From CBDFKY01 sp965248995 (lineage in GTDB: Bacteria; Pseudomonadota; Alphaproteobacteria; Rickettsiales; UBA998), in contig CBDFKY010000006.1 of the NCBI GenBank assembly GCA_965248995.1, forward strand, positions 248,001-312,000: a stretch of DNA of 64,000 nt, read 5' to 3'. Below are positions 52,897 to 62,173 of the stretch, one piece after another. The position numbers and the translations under genes were made by a program. A model generated the notes under the pieces. The model saw only the letters and a list, made by a program, of their open reading frames with translations, did no database searches and was not told the DNA's origin. Each line of letters starts with the position of its first letter. Positions within the stretch are counted from its first letter, which is position 1.

Positions 52897-52927
52897 TTGC
52901 GTTAAACCATATTTCAAACTTTATAGT
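52897..52927 (+). promoter_or_regulatory. Candidate promoter for the methyltransferase gene
   Basis: TTGCGT (52897-52902) and TATAGT (52922-52927) with a 19-bp spacer, ending 34 nt before ATG 52962. Spacing is slightly long; plausible only. Confidence 0.3.
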
Positions 52928-52961
52928 ATATTCCTGTCATGATCACTCCTATGAGGTCGGT

Positions 52962-53975
52962 ATGAAAGAAGACACTCCAAGCCTGACGGCGTATGCGGTA
53001 TTGAAAGGTCTGGACGCCGTGGCGAAATCCAGGCACCATCCTGCATGGCGGCATCTGATTCCGGAGGAAGCCAAGCCTTTTATCGAAGCCTTCCTGAAAG
53101 AAGGTGCGGGTTATTCCATGGGACACAGAGCCATCTCCGTGCTTCCGCCCGCTGCGGCGTTCCGTCTGGCGGAACATCAGATCAATCAGGGGATGCCGCT
53201 GCATTATGCGGCGAGAAAACTCGCTATCGAGCATACCGTGCGCGATGCCATTGCGGACGGCGCGACGCAGGTGGTGATGATCAGCGGCGGCTTCGATACG
53301 CTTGCGCTTCGGCTGCATAAAGAGTTTCCGGAGGTGACGTTTTTCGAAACGGATCATCCGGCGACGCAAGCACCCAAACTCAAGGCGTTGAACCATATCC
53401 GCGGATATTCGCAAGGAGAGAACCTCCATTTTCTCGGCGCGGATCTCGGCAAAACGAAACTGGAGGAGGTGCTGGCTGAAGACAGCGCGTATGATAGAAC
53501 GAAAAAAACCGTTTCTATCGCGGAAGGATTGACGATGTATCTGGAGGCGCCGCAAGTGGATCAACTGTTGGAATCCGTTTCCCATATCGGCTGTGAAGGC
53601 AGCCGGGCGATTGTAAGCATCATGGGAAGCAACGCGTCCAAAGGTCAGGGGTACGAAAAAAATATGGCAGGACGCCTTCAAAACTCTGCTGCGGAACAAC
53701 AGAAATTTACCTTGGCCCATACGGAAATCCCGCAATTCGTCGCTGATCGTGGGTTTCAGCTGGACGCGCTTTCTTCCTATCAGGATTTACAGACAAAAGT
53801 GGAAGGCAGGACGTTGCGTCCCGACCTGAAATGGATGGATGAAAATTATCTCGTCATGACAAAAACGGATGCCACGCCCATAGTAGCGGAGGTGGGAGAC
53901 GTCCCGCTGATCGCGTTCGATGTCCCGAAACCATCCCAAGACAAAGCCGCTTCACATGCAGGTAAAGGCAGATAA
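52962..53975 (+). CDS. Leucine-carboxyl-methyltransferase-family (LCM) SAM methyltransferase
   Basis: 337 residues from ATG 52962, preceded by GAGGT 6 nt upstream. LCM-family features: 'RDAIADGATQVVMISGGFDTLALRLHKEFPEVTFFETDHPATQAPK' (about 85-130; SAM loop with GGFDTLALR and the acidic FETDHP), and 'VSIAEGLTMYLEAPQVDQLL'. Bacterial members methylate diverse carboxylates or polyketides; the substrate here is unknown. The last 25 residues are disordered. It is transcribed divergently from yidC and convergent with nuoB. Confidence 0.85.
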   Translation: MKEDTPSLTAYAVLKGLDAVAKSRHHPAWRHLIPEEAKPFIEAFLKEGAGYSMGHRAISVLPPAAAFRLAEHQINQGMPLHYAARKLAIEHTVRDAIADGATQVVMISGGFDTLALRLHKEFPEVTFFETDHPATQAPKLKALNHIRGYSQGENLHFLGADLGKTKLEEVLAEDSAYDRTKKTVSIAEGLTMYLEAPQVDQLLESVSHIGCEGSRAIVSIMGSNASKGQGYEKNMAGRLQNSAAEQQKFTLAHTEIPQFVADRGFQLDALSSYQDLQTKVEGRTLRPDLKWMDENYLVMTKTDATPIVAEVGDVPLIAFDVPKPSQDKAASHAGKGR

Positions 53976-54074
53976 TTGCGTTGCTTGGCAGCACCGGAGT
54001 TTCAATGAAATCCGTATTTGGCCTGCGGACTTTATAGTTCCTGTTAAAACGCCGCAACGTTTCAGATTTCTGAA

Positions 54075-54623
54075 TTATCGATGAATCGTCCCGGTGCGGG
54101 CGATCTTGCGTTTCAGCAGCAGGATGCCGTACATCAGGGCTTCCGCCGTCGGCGGGCAGCCGGGGACGTAGACGTCGACCGGGACGATGCGGTCGCAGCC
54201 GCGCACGACGGAATAGGAATAATGGTAATAGCCGCCGCCGTTGGCGCAGCTTCCCATCGAAATGACGTAGCGCGGTTCCGCCATCTGGTCGTAGACCTTG
54301 CGCAGCGCCGGAGCCATTTTATTACATAACGTCCCGGCGACGATCATCACGTCCGCCTGACGGGGGGAAGGGCGGAACACCACGCCGAACCGGTCCATGT
54401 CGTAGCGGCTGGCGGCCGCCTGCATCATCTCCACCGCGCAGCAGGCGAGGCCGAACGTCATCGGCCAGAGCGAGCCGGTGCGGGCCCAGTTGACCAGCTT
54501 GTCGAGTTTGGCCACGACGAAGCCCTTGTCGTTGAATTCCTCCATGGCGGCGTTCAGCAGCGCGTCCTGCTCCACGCCGGGAAGCATGGGGTTATACGGG
54601 GTGTTGGTGACTTCCTGCTGCAT
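54075..54623 (-). CDS. nuoB: NADH-quinone oxidoreductase subunit B
   Basis: Complex I peripheral-arm subunit holding cluster N2; 182 residues. 'PMTFGLACCAVEMM' (two Cys), 'VAGTLCNKMAP' and 'GSCANGGGYYHYSYSVVRGCDRIVPVDVYVPGCPP' region provide the four cluster ligands. It follows nuoA by 12 bp. nuoC, normally next, is not downstream. Confidence 0.97.
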   Translation of the reverse strand: MQQEVTNTPYNPMLPGVEQDALLNAAMEEFNDKGFVVAKLDKLVNWARTGSLWPMTFGLACCAVEMMQAAASRYDMDRFGVVFRPSPRQADVMIVAGTLCNKMAPALRKVYDQMAEPRYVISMGSCANGGGYYHYSYSVVRGCDRIVPVDVYVPGCPPTAEALMYGILLLKRKIARTGTIHR

Positions 54624-54635
54624 GTTATCTCGTTC

Positions 54636-55007
54636 CTATTCCCACTCTAACGCACCTTTTTTCCACTCATAGATAAAACCGATGGTGAGGATGCCTAAAA
54701 ATCCCATCATCGTCCAGAAACCGAACATGCCGATTTTCCCGAGGCTGACCGCCCAGGGAAACAGAAACGCCACTTCCAGGTCGAAGATGATGAACAAAAT
54801 CGCCACCAGGTAAAACCGCACGTCGAACTTGCCGCGCGCGTCGCCGAACGGGGCGAAGCCGCATTCGTACTGAGAGAGTTTTTCGGCGTCCGGCTTGCCG
54901 CCGCGGCTCACCACCATCGGCGCGAACGCCATGACGGTCGCGATGATCGCCGCCACGCCAAGGAACACCAGAATCGGAAAATAAGAAGCCACTACGTCGG
55001 AAATCAT
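54636..55007 (-). CDS. nuoA: NADH-quinone oxidoreductase subunit A
   Basis: 123 residues, three membrane helices; 'EKLSQYECGFAPFGDARGKFDVRFYLVAILFIIFDLEVAFLFPW' region is the NuoA signature. First gene of the nuoA-nuoB pair. Confidence 0.97.
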   Translation of the reverse strand: MISDVVASYFPILVFLGVAAIIATVMAFAPMVVSRGGKPDAEKLSQYECGFAPFGDARGKFDVRFYLVAILFIIFDLEVAFLFPWAVSLGKIGMFGFWTMMGFLGILTIGFIYEWKKGALEWE

Positions 55008-55120
55008 GCCGTACCTTCAATGATTGCTGTTGTTGTATCCTATCTTTCGCGCCCCATCAATCTGAAAGTGGAACGGGCTGGAAAGGGAATCGGGACTTCA
55101 CAGGGCGATAGTGCGATATC

Positions 55121-56131
55121 TCACACATGTTCCACGTAATAGACGATTCCTTCGTAATGATAATTCGGAAGGCTCGCCGTGACGGCATTCTTTTCATTCA
55201 CGTCGGCGGTGTAGAAATGCGTCTGCGTCGCCGTGTCATAGAACCGGTAGAGCGCCTCGCTTCCGTTGGCTCCTGTCGCATGGGCCTGATAGACCGCTCC
55301 TTCATAAGCGAACGCGTGCAGATTCTGCTGCACGTAGTCCCTTTCCTGCACGGAAGCGGTATAGAAATGCGCCGAGGTCCGCGCATTGTAGAACCGGTAG
55401 ACGTTTTCCAGATCCCCTCCCGCCGCCGCACCCCGATATACGGGGCCTTCGAACTGGAACTGATCGTACAGATTGACCACGCTGTCGCGCTCCGCTGCGG
55501 AGGCGGTGTAGAAATGATGGCCGTTTTCCACGTTAAAAAAGCGGTAAACGGTATTTCCGCCGGTGCCGTAAAGCTGGTCGAGCTGGCTTATTTCAAGCTG
55601 GTTTTCCATGCCATTTACCTGATGGGCCGCAACATTTATGAAATTCGCCTCCTCCGGACTGAGCGCTGTATCTGTCTGAGCATTGATATACCCCGTATCC
55701 CCATGATAATGCGTTTGGCCTATGACCAGTTGCCTGAACTGTTCAAAGTTGTAGAGCGTGTTGTTTATCAGAAATTTTTCTATGCGGTTGGCGGGATTGA
55801 GCCAGTCGATGATCACAAGATAGCTACCCGTCGTGCGATCTCCGATCGCCAGAGATTTTCCGTTTTCGTTATAGGAATGAACATCGTGTCCGGCCCCGAA
55901 CATGCTGCTGTTGATAACGAGCGAATCATGTGAGGATGCGCCGTTCTCGAAAATAGTCGTCCCCGTTCCTTCATTGACGACGTACACGTCGTCGCCCGCG
56001 CCTCCGATCAAAGCGTTGGTGTAGGTGTAGGCGGGCGAAGTGAGCCAGTCATCGCCCAGGCCGCCGTAAACGTCCTGATCGCTCTGCGCGTCTAAAAAAT
56101 CTGCGCTGTCCGTTCCGTATTGATTCACCAT
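55121..56131 (-). CDS. Secreted RTX protein with DUF5648 repeats
   Basis: 336 residues, no N-terminal signal. N-terminal RTX-type segment ('DQDVYGGLGDDWL', 'ALIGGAGDDVYVVNEGTG') indicates Ca2+ binding and type I export. The C-terminal part (about 190-334) has three repeats of about 45 residues, each with 'VYRFFNxxxxxHFYTA...ERD' and 'F.YEGxVY', the DUF5648 pattern seen on secreted lipoproteins and glycosidases. The activity is unknown; a binding role is likely. It is the second RTX exoprotein in the window. Confidence 0.82.
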   Translation of the reverse strand: MVNQYGTDSADFLDAQSDQDVYGGLGDDWLTSPAYTYTNALIGGAGDDVYVVNEGTGTTIFENGASSHDSLVINSSMFGAGHDVHSYNENGKSLAIGDRTTGSYLVIIDWLNPANRIEKFLINNTLYNFEQFRQLVIGQTHYHGDTGYINAQTDTALSPEEANFINVAAHQVNGMENQLEISQLDQLYGTGGNTVYRFFNVENGHHFYTASAAERDSVVNLYDQFQFEGPVYRGAAAGGDLENVYRFYNARTSAHFYTASVQERDYVQQNLHAFAYEGAVYQAHATGANGSEALYRFYDTATQTHFYTADVNEKNAVTASLPNYHYEGIVYYVEHV

Positions 56132-56209
56132 TTCGCATTTCCTTTATTATAGTTTACGCATGAAAAATTACAGTGTTGCGCGCATTTTTCAACTGTTTTT
56201 ATAAACATA

Positions 56210-57151
56210 TTACCTGTCAGGCAAAGCAGGCAAATCATGCGAGGAAAACCCGTCATACGCCTGCAGGGCATGACATATCTCCTGCATCGCCTCGAACTCG
56301 CCGTTGCAATGCAGTACCAGATCGCAGCCCGCGTTAAGCGTTCCGCGTGCAAGCACGGCAAGAGTACCTTTCAACGCTTTCATGCAAAGATCGTCGCTCA
56401 TCAGCAGGTTGGTGAAACCGATCTCCTCGCGAATGACGCGGATGACTTTGGAAGAAAGCGTGGCGGGCTGGTGAGGGTCGATCGCGGTATATAAGATATG
56501 CGCGGTCATGGCCAGCGGCAGGTCGGCGAGCGCTTTGAAGGGGGCGAAATCCTCCCTTAACTCCGCGAGGCTGGCGGTGACGACGGGCTGGGATTCGTGG
56601 CTGTCGACTTCGGCGCGGCCATGGCCCGGAATATGCTTGATGACGGGCAGGACGCCTCCGTCCAGCAGTCCGGTCGCCACCGAGCGGGCGAGGGCGGCCA
56701 CCTGCGTCGGCTCCGTGCCATAGGCCCGGTCACCGATGATGGCATGACTTAAGGGGAAGCGGATATCGCACATCGGCGCGCAGTTGACCGTGATGCCGCA
56801 GGTGCGCAGCGTCTCGGCGATTTCGAGCGCCCCTTCATAGGCCGCGTGGCAGGCTTCTTCCAGTGAGGCTCCCGCCATATCGGCATAAAACTGGGCAGGG
56901 GGCGGGGTGATCCAGTTGGGTTCCTTCAGGCGCGCCACGCGCCCGCCTTCCTGGTCGATCAGGATCAGCGGCCGGTAATCCGCGTGAAGTTCGCGCAGGC
57001 TTTCCGTCAGGACCGAGAGTTGCGGCTGCGTCTCGCAGTTACGGGTGAAGAGAATATATCCGGCAGGGGGAAATGCACGGAACAGTTCACGCTCCTGTGA
57101 GGTGAGTACCATTCCCGCCAGCCCGAAAATCGCGGGGATCAGCTGCACCAT
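56210..57151 (-). CDS. nagZ: Beta-N-acetylhexosaminidase NagZ
   Basis: Cytoplasmic GH3 enzyme of peptidoglycan recycling; 313 residues. 'FTRNCETQPQL', 'LIDQEGGRVARL', 'GDRAYGTEP', 'KHIPGHGRAEVDSHESQP' (catalytic His loop) and 'LLMSDDLCMKAL' with the nucleophile Asp. It follows the SPOR gene by 9 bp. The usual next genes scpA-scpB are missing; an RTX gene follows instead. Confidence 0.95.
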   Translation of the reverse strand: MVQLIPAIFGLAGMVLTSQERELFRAFPPAGYILFTRNCETQPQLSVLTESLRELHADYRPLILIDQEGGRVARLKEPNWITPPPAQFYADMAGASLEEACHAAYEGALEIAETLRTCGITVNCAPMCDIRFPLSHAIIGDRAYGTEPTQVAALARSVATGLLDGGVLPVIKHIPGHGRAEVDSHESQPVVTASLAELREDFAPFKALADLPLAMTAHILYTAIDPHQPATLSSKVIRVIREEIGFTNLLMSDDLCMKALKGTLAVLARGTLNAGCDLVLHCNGEFEAMQEICHALQAYDGFSSHDLPALPDR

Positions 57152-57160
57152 ACCGGATGC

Positions 57161-58492
57161 TTACTGCGATACGAGGCAGCTGAGGCCACGGCTTTTCAAG
57201 CCGTTGCAGGCGGTGACGGCGGCGGCGCGGGAAGTGAAGCCGCGGGCCCGCAGGCGGTAAAGCGTACCCGTCCCGGCGACGCTTACCGGCTCGACCGTAT
57301 GGGTCGCCGCACCTAGTACTTCTTTATTGGCACCATGCAGTTTCGTCCAGAGCGCTTCCGCATCCGCCGCGGAACGGAGCGCTCCCAGCTGGACATATGC
57401 CTTGCCGGAGGCGGCGTGCGCAGGCGTTACCGTCGTTTTCGGCTTCGACGCGGCGGCGATTTTAGCGGGAGATGCTTTGATCGCTTCGGATTTTACGGAA
57501 GCGGCGGCCGTCGTGTCCGATTTAATTTTTCTTGCAACCGGTTTAGCAGGCAAGGTATGCACGGGCTGTTTGACCACGGAGACCGGCAATTCAGGTGAGA
57601 CGGCAGGCGCGGGTGATACGGAGGCCGCCGCTTTGGTTGCGGGCGGGGTAGCGGGAGTGGGTGAAACGGGATTCACGGCCAGCGGGCTCCCGGCTACCGG
57701 CTTCCTGGAGACCGGGCTCCCGGCGACCGGCTTCCCGGCGACAGCGCTCGCGGCCGCAGTGGATGTGGTTTTCGGTAAAGTGCCGGATTCCGGTGTTGGG
57801 GCAGGGGATACCGTTGTCGCAGGAACGGCAGGTGATGCAGTGACTCCCGATGTCGACGTTGAGGAAGGGGCAGGGGTTGAGGAAGGCGCGGCCTGCGGAT
57901 TAGTGGCGGTATTTCCTAAAGGAAGGATTTCACGCGCTTCCGTCTGGGGATGGCCGGCGATACCCGCTTCCGCTGAGGTAATGGTCGCCACTTCCCCGGC
58001 TTTCACGGGATCGGCGGGCAAGGGGGCGAGAGCGGGAGCGTCGGTTCCCGGCAGCAACCGCTCCACCTTGTTCGCCTCTTCCTCTGCGGAAGGCTGGCGC
58101 CGCATCAGCTGGTACGCCTCGATATCCTTGTTATCGATCGGCATTCCTCCGGCGTTTTCCGGTTTCACCTTGTATTCCTGCTGTTCCGGCGCGATCACCG
58201 CCACCGCCTGCTGCTGCTGTTCGCTCATCGACGCGTTATACGCGTACCATACCAGCGAGAAAAACCCGAATACGACGAGCGCCATCACCAGCATGGACAT
58301 CCAGCGCAGGCCCCCGTTACCGGAAGAACCGTAATTCAGTGTGTCCGCTTCATATTCCGCGTCATAATCGTTTTTCATGGAGTCGTTTTTCATGTGATCG
58401 TTTCTCATGCCGGGGCCGCCTGCTCTTACCTTATCTGTCTGATTGGACGCTTGCGCGTCCTGATCCCTGTCCCTTACCGTATCTCTCAACAT
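57161..58492 (-). CDS. SPOR-domain cell-division-associated protein
   Basis: 443 residues: cytoplasmic N-terminus with repeated 'MKND', a membrane helix (about 64-86, 'WMSMLVMALVVFGFFSLVWYA'), a long Pro/Ala/Thr/Ser linker with tandem 'KPVAGSP' units, and a C-terminal SPOR domain ('GKAYVQLGALRSAADAEALWTKL', 'TLYRLRARGFTSRAAAVTACNGLKSRG') that binds denuded glycan at the septum. It lies between argS and nagZ, as in many alphaproteobacteria. The exact start among several ATGs is uncertain. Confidence 0.9.
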   Translation of the reverse strand: MLRDTVRDRDQDAQASNQTDKVRAGGPGMRNDHMKNDSMKNDYDAEYEADTLNYGSSGNGGLRWMSMLVMALVVFGFFSLVWYAYNASMSEQQQQAVAVIAPEQQEYKVKPENAGGMPIDNKDIEAYQLMRRQPSAEEEANKVERLLPGTDAPALAPLPADPVKAGEVATITSAEAGIAGHPQTEAREILPLGNTATNPQAAPSSTPAPSSTSTSGVTASPAVPATTVSPAPTPESGTLPKTTSTAAASAVAGKPVAGSPVSRKPVAGSPLAVNPVSPTPATPPATKAAASVSPAPAVSPELPVSVVKQPVHTLPAKPVARKIKSDTTAAASVKSEAIKASPAKIAAASKPKTTVTPAHAASGKAYVQLGALRSAADAEALWTKLHGANKEVLGAATHTVEPVSVAGTGTLYRLRARGFTSRAAAVTACNGLKSRGLSCLVSQ

Positions 58493-58496
58493 CTTC

Positions 58497-60260
58497 CTAC
58501 CTCATCTCCTCTACGGGGGTAACCCCCAGCACTTCCAGTCCCGAGGCGAGCACGAGCGCCACCGAGCGCGCCAAGCTGAGCCGGGCCGTCGTTAACGGTG
58601 TATCGCCTTCTATCATAAAGCGCAATTGATTATCGCCGCTTCCCTGATGCCAGAAACCATGAAATGCGGCTGCGACTTCCTGCAGGAAATAGGCGATACG
58701 GTGCGGCTCATACGCGAGGGCCGCCGCTTCCACGGTGCGGGGAAAGCTGGAGAGCAGCTTGATCAGGTCCAGTTCATGCGGGGTGGACAGTAGGGCGAGT
58801 TCCGTGTCCGACGGGGTGAGAGAGGCTTTGTAGGCCGCCGCCATGGCATCCCGGCTCAACCTCAATACGGATTTACAGCGGGCATGGGCATACTGCACGT
58901 AAAAGACGGGGTTTTCCCTTGATTGTTCCTTGACCTTCCGCAGGTCGAAATCGAGCAATTGTTCGGGCTTGCGCGTCAGCATCATGAAGCGCAGCACGTC
59001 CTTGCCCACCTCGTCCGTCACTTCGCGCACCGTCACGAACGATCCGGACCGTTTCGACATCTTGACCGGCTCGCCGTTATCCATCAGCTTGACCAGCTGG
59101 CAGAGCTGGACTTTGAGTTCCGTGGAGCCGCCGCCGAGCGCGGCTACCAGCGCCTGCATCCGTCCGATATATCCGCCGTGGTCGGCGCCGAGCATCATCA
59201 CCAGCGTGTCGAACCCACGTGCAAGTTTATGGGCGGTGTAGCCGATATCGCCCGCGAAATACGTATAATTGCCGTCCGATTTGACGATAGGACGGTCGCT
59301 GTCGTCGCCGAAGTCGGTGGAGCGGAACAGGGTCTGTTCCGCCGCTTCCCATTCGTCCGGGGCCTTGCCCTTAGGCGGTTCCAGCGTGCCGCGATACACC
59401 AGGCCTTTGGCTTCCAGCGCATCGATGCCGTTCTTCAGCCAGTCATGTTCATGCAGGGACTGTTCGGACGTGAAGACTTCATGCTCGATGCCGAGTTGGG
59501 CCAGATCTTCCCTGATCAGGGCCATCATGGCGTCGATGGCGAAACGTTCGACTTCGGGCAGCCATTCTTCTTCCGGCTCCCCCAGCAGCGTGCCGCCATA
59601 CGCCTGTTTCAGGCATTCCCCGACCGCGACCAGATATTCACCCGGATACATGCCCTGGGGAATGGTGATCGCCTCCCCGTATGCCTGACGGTAGCGCAGG
59701 TAAGCGGAGCGGGCCAGCGTTTCGACCTGGGAACCCGCATCGTTGATGTAATATTCCCTTACCACTTCATACGACGCCTTTTGCAGCAGCAGGCTGAGCG
59801 CATCCCCCACCACCGCGCCTCTCGCATGGCCGATATGCATGGGGCCGGTAGGATTGGCCGAGACATATTCCACGTTGACGCGGCGGCCTTTGCCGATCAC
59901 GCTTTCCCCGTACGTCGTCTGGCCGGTCAGAATGGTGCGCAGTTCCTGCTGCCAGAAGGCGGGCTTGAAGGTCATATTGATGAAGCCCGGCCCGGCCACT
60001 TCCACTTTTTCCATATGCTTGAAGGAGCTCAGGGTGGGAAGCATCGCTTCCGCCAGTTCCTTCGGATGTTTGCCGAGCGGTTTTGCCAACACCATCGCCG
60101 CATTCGTGGAGAGATCGCCGTGGGAGCGGTCTTTGGGAAATTCCACGGTGACGGAGCGCAGCACGCTTTCGGGATACGGCGTAGCGCCCGCCGCTTCAGG
60201 GATGACGAACCTTAAAACATACTCCAGTACCTGCTGGAAAAGATGAGGAGGTGATTTCAT
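58497..60260 (-). CDS. argS: Arginyl-tRNA synthetase
   Basis: 587 residues, class I. N-terminal Add domain; 'NPTGPMHIGHARGAVVGDAL' with HIGH; 'VKMSKRSGSFVTV' with KMSKS-like; C-terminal anticodon-binding domain ending 'LASGLEVLGVTPVEEM'. It charges tRNA-Arg. It is flanked by rfbB (5 bp upstream) and the SPOR gene (4 bp downstream). Confidence 0.97.
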   Translation of the reverse strand: MKSPPHLFQQVLEYVLRFVIPEAAGATPYPESVLRSVTVEFPKDRSHGDLSTNAAMVLAKPLGKHPKELAEAMLPTLSSFKHMEKVEVAGPGFINMTFKPAFWQQELRTILTGQTTYGESVIGKGRRVNVEYVSANPTGPMHIGHARGAVVGDALSLLLQKASYEVVREYYINDAGSQVETLARSAYLRYRQAYGEAITIPQGMYPGEYLVAVGECLKQAYGGTLLGEPEEEWLPEVERFAIDAMMALIREDLAQLGIEHEVFTSEQSLHEHDWLKNGIDALEAKGLVYRGTLEPPKGKAPDEWEAAEQTLFRSTDFGDDSDRPIVKSDGNYTYFAGDIGYTAHKLARGFDTLVMMLGADHGGYIGRMQALVAALGGGSTELKVQLCQLVKLMDNGEPVKMSKRSGSFVTVREVTDEVGKDVLRFMMLTRKPEQLLDFDLRKVKEQSRENPVFYVQYAHARCKSVLRLSRDAMAAAYKASLTPSDTELALLSTPHELDLIKLLSSFPRTVEAAALAYEPHRIAYFLQEVAAAFHGFWHQGSGDNQLRFMIEGDTPLTTARLSLARSVALVLASGLEVLGVTPVEEMR

Positions 60261-60265
60261 GCGGT

Positions 60266-61327
60266 TTATGCCGCCTTCTGCCGGGTGGTCACCGCGTCAC
60301 ACCAGTTCGCATTCTCCAGGTACCACGCGACTGTATCCTCCAGCCCGCTCTCAAAACTGTGTCGGCGGGTGAATCCCAGTTCGCGCGTCGCCTTGCCGTC
60401 GTCGATCGCGTACCGCCGGTCATGCCCGGCGCGATCCTCGACGAAGGTGACTTGCGTGCGGTATGAACCGCCATCCGCTTTAGGGCGGAGACGATCCAGC
60501 GTGGCGCACAGGGTTTCGACGACTTCCAGATTGGTGCGCTCCGCATTGCCGCCGAAGCCATAGGTTTCGCCCGGATTGCCTTTTTCCAGCGCCAGCAACA
60601 CGCCGTTCACATGATCTTCCACATGGATCCAGTCGCGGATATTCAGGCCGTCGCCGTAGACGGGCAGCGCGCCGCTTTGCAAGGCGCGGGTGATCATCAG
60701 TGGGATCAGTTTTTCCGGATATTGACGGGCTCCATAGTTATTGGTGCAGTTGGTGACGAGGGTCGGTAGGCTATAGGTATGGAACCATGCCCTCGCCAGA
60801 TGGTCGCCCGCCGCTTTCGAGGCGGAATAGGGCGAGTTGGGCTGCATGGGATACTCCTCATGAAATTTGCCCGTTTCGCCAAGCGAACCGTATACTTCGT
60901 CGGTCGATACCTGCAGGAAACGGAACTCGTCTTTTTCGGCTTCCTCCAGTTCCGTATAATAGGCCCGTACGGCTTCCAGTAGGGTGTAGGTGCCGATGAT
61001 ATTCGTCTGGATGAACGCGCCCGGCGCCGCAATCGAGTTGTCGACATGCGATTCCGCAGCGAAGTTCAGGACCGCCCGCGGCCGGTGGCGGGCCAGCAGG
61101 GAAGCGACCAGTGCCGCGTCCGTGATGGAACCATGTACCAGGGTATAGCTGCCGCTGAATCCCGCATTGTGGATCCAGGCGAGGTTTTCCTCGAACCCGG
61201 CGTACGTCAGCGCGTCCAGCACGATGACTTCCCAGCCGCGACGTACCAGTTCCGCCACCGCAGAGGAGCCGATGAATCCCGCCCCGCCGGTGAGCAGGCA
61301 GGTGTTGCCGTGTGTTTGATCCGTCAT
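60266..61327 (-). CDS. rfbB: dTDP-glucose 4,6-dehydratase
   Basis: 353 residues, extended SDR fold: 'LLTGGAGFIGSSAV', 'NFAAESHVDNSI', 'QVSTDEVYGSLGE', 'PYSASKAAGDHLARAW' (YxxxK), 'TNCTNNYGARQYPEKLIP'. It makes dTDP-4-keto-6-deoxyglucose. rfbA, rfbC and rfbD are not nearby, so the deoxysugar pathway must be completed elsewhere. Confidence 0.96.
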   Translation of the reverse strand: MTDQTHGNTCLLTGGAGFIGSSAVAELVRRGWEVIVLDALTYAGFEENLAWIHNAGFSGSYTLVHGSITDAALVASLLARHRPRAVLNFAAESHVDNSIAAPGAFIQTNIIGTYTLLEAVRAYYTELEEAEKDEFRFLQVSTDEVYGSLGETGKFHEEYPMQPNSPYSASKAAGDHLARAWFHTYSLPTLVTNCTNNYGARQYPEKLIPLMITRALQSGALPVYGDGLNIRDWIHVEDHVNGVLLALEKGNPGETYGFGGNAERTNLEVVETLCATLDRLRPKADGGSYRTQVTFVEDRAGHDRRYAIDDGKATRELGFTRRHSFESGLEDTVAWYLENANWCDAVTTRQKAA

Positions 61328-61400
61328 GCCGCTGGTTTAGCAGCTTCGGCGGCGCATCACAACTGCATTCGCAGCCGTTATTTCGCGTTGCCGCCTGCGG

Positions 61401-62117
61401 TTAAATGGACGCCGCGATGATGCGGGCCGCTTCGGCGGGATCGGCGCTTGCCGTGATCGGGCGGCCGATAACGAGAAAATCTGCGCCTTTGCGCATGGCC
61501 TGCACGGGCGACATTACCCGTTTCTGGTCCTGATGGGCGCTGCCTTCGGGGCGGATGCCGGGCACGATCAGCAGGAAATCGTCGCCGACCTCGCGCCGCA
61601 GCATCTCGATTTCATAACTGGAACAGACCACCCCGTCCAGCTGGGCCGACTGGGCGAGGTCCGCCAGCCGTTTCACATGGTCCGGCACCGTGTCGCGCAC
61701 GCCGGTCATCATCAGATCATCCTGATCCATGCTGGTCAGGGTGGTGACGCCGACGATGTAGGGCCGCGCAGTGCCGGTCATTTCCGCCACGCGCATGGAG
61801 GCGTCGATGGAGGCCTGCAGCATGGCGCGTCCGCCGGAGGTGTGCACCGTCATCATGAAGCTGTGGATGCCTGCGGTCGCTTCAATGGCTTTCGCCACGG
61901 TATTGGGAATATCATGAAATTTCAGGTCGAGGAAGATGGGCAGGTGCAGGGGCTGGAACACATGCACGCCCGCCGCGCCGTTCGCCACGAAATATTCAAG
62001 TCCCAGCTTGATGGCGCCGACATGCGGCGCGATCCTTTCCGCCAGCGCGTATGCCTCGGCCACGTCGGTCGTGTCGATGGCGCAGATGACGGGATTACGG
62101 GGCGGTTGTATCGGCAT
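61401..62117 (-). CDS. pyrF: Orotidine 5'-phosphate decarboxylase
   Basis: Final step of UMP synthesis; 238 residues, TIM barrel. 'IFLDLKFHDIPNTVAKA' carries the catalytic Asp-Lys-Asp array, 'VTTLTSMD', 'VPGIRPEG' and 'DFLVIGRPITASADP' bind the phosphate. It stands alone. Confidence 0.96.
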   Translation of the reverse strand: MPIQPPRNPVICAIDTTDVAEAYALAERIAPHVGAIKLGLEYFVANGAAGVHVFQPLHLPIFLDLKFHDIPNTVAKAIEATAGIHSFMMTVHTSGGRAMLQASIDASMRVAEMTGTARPYIVGVTTLTSMDQDDLMMTGVRDTVPDHVKRLADLAQSAQLDGVVCSSYEIEMLRREVGDDFLLIVPGIRPEGSAHQDQKRVMSPVQAMRKGADFLVIGRPITASADPAEAARIIAASI

Positions 62118-62173
62118 GGGGCGAGTTTACCAAGAAAAGGTAAAAAAAACCATGCATCGTTGCATCGTTTTTT

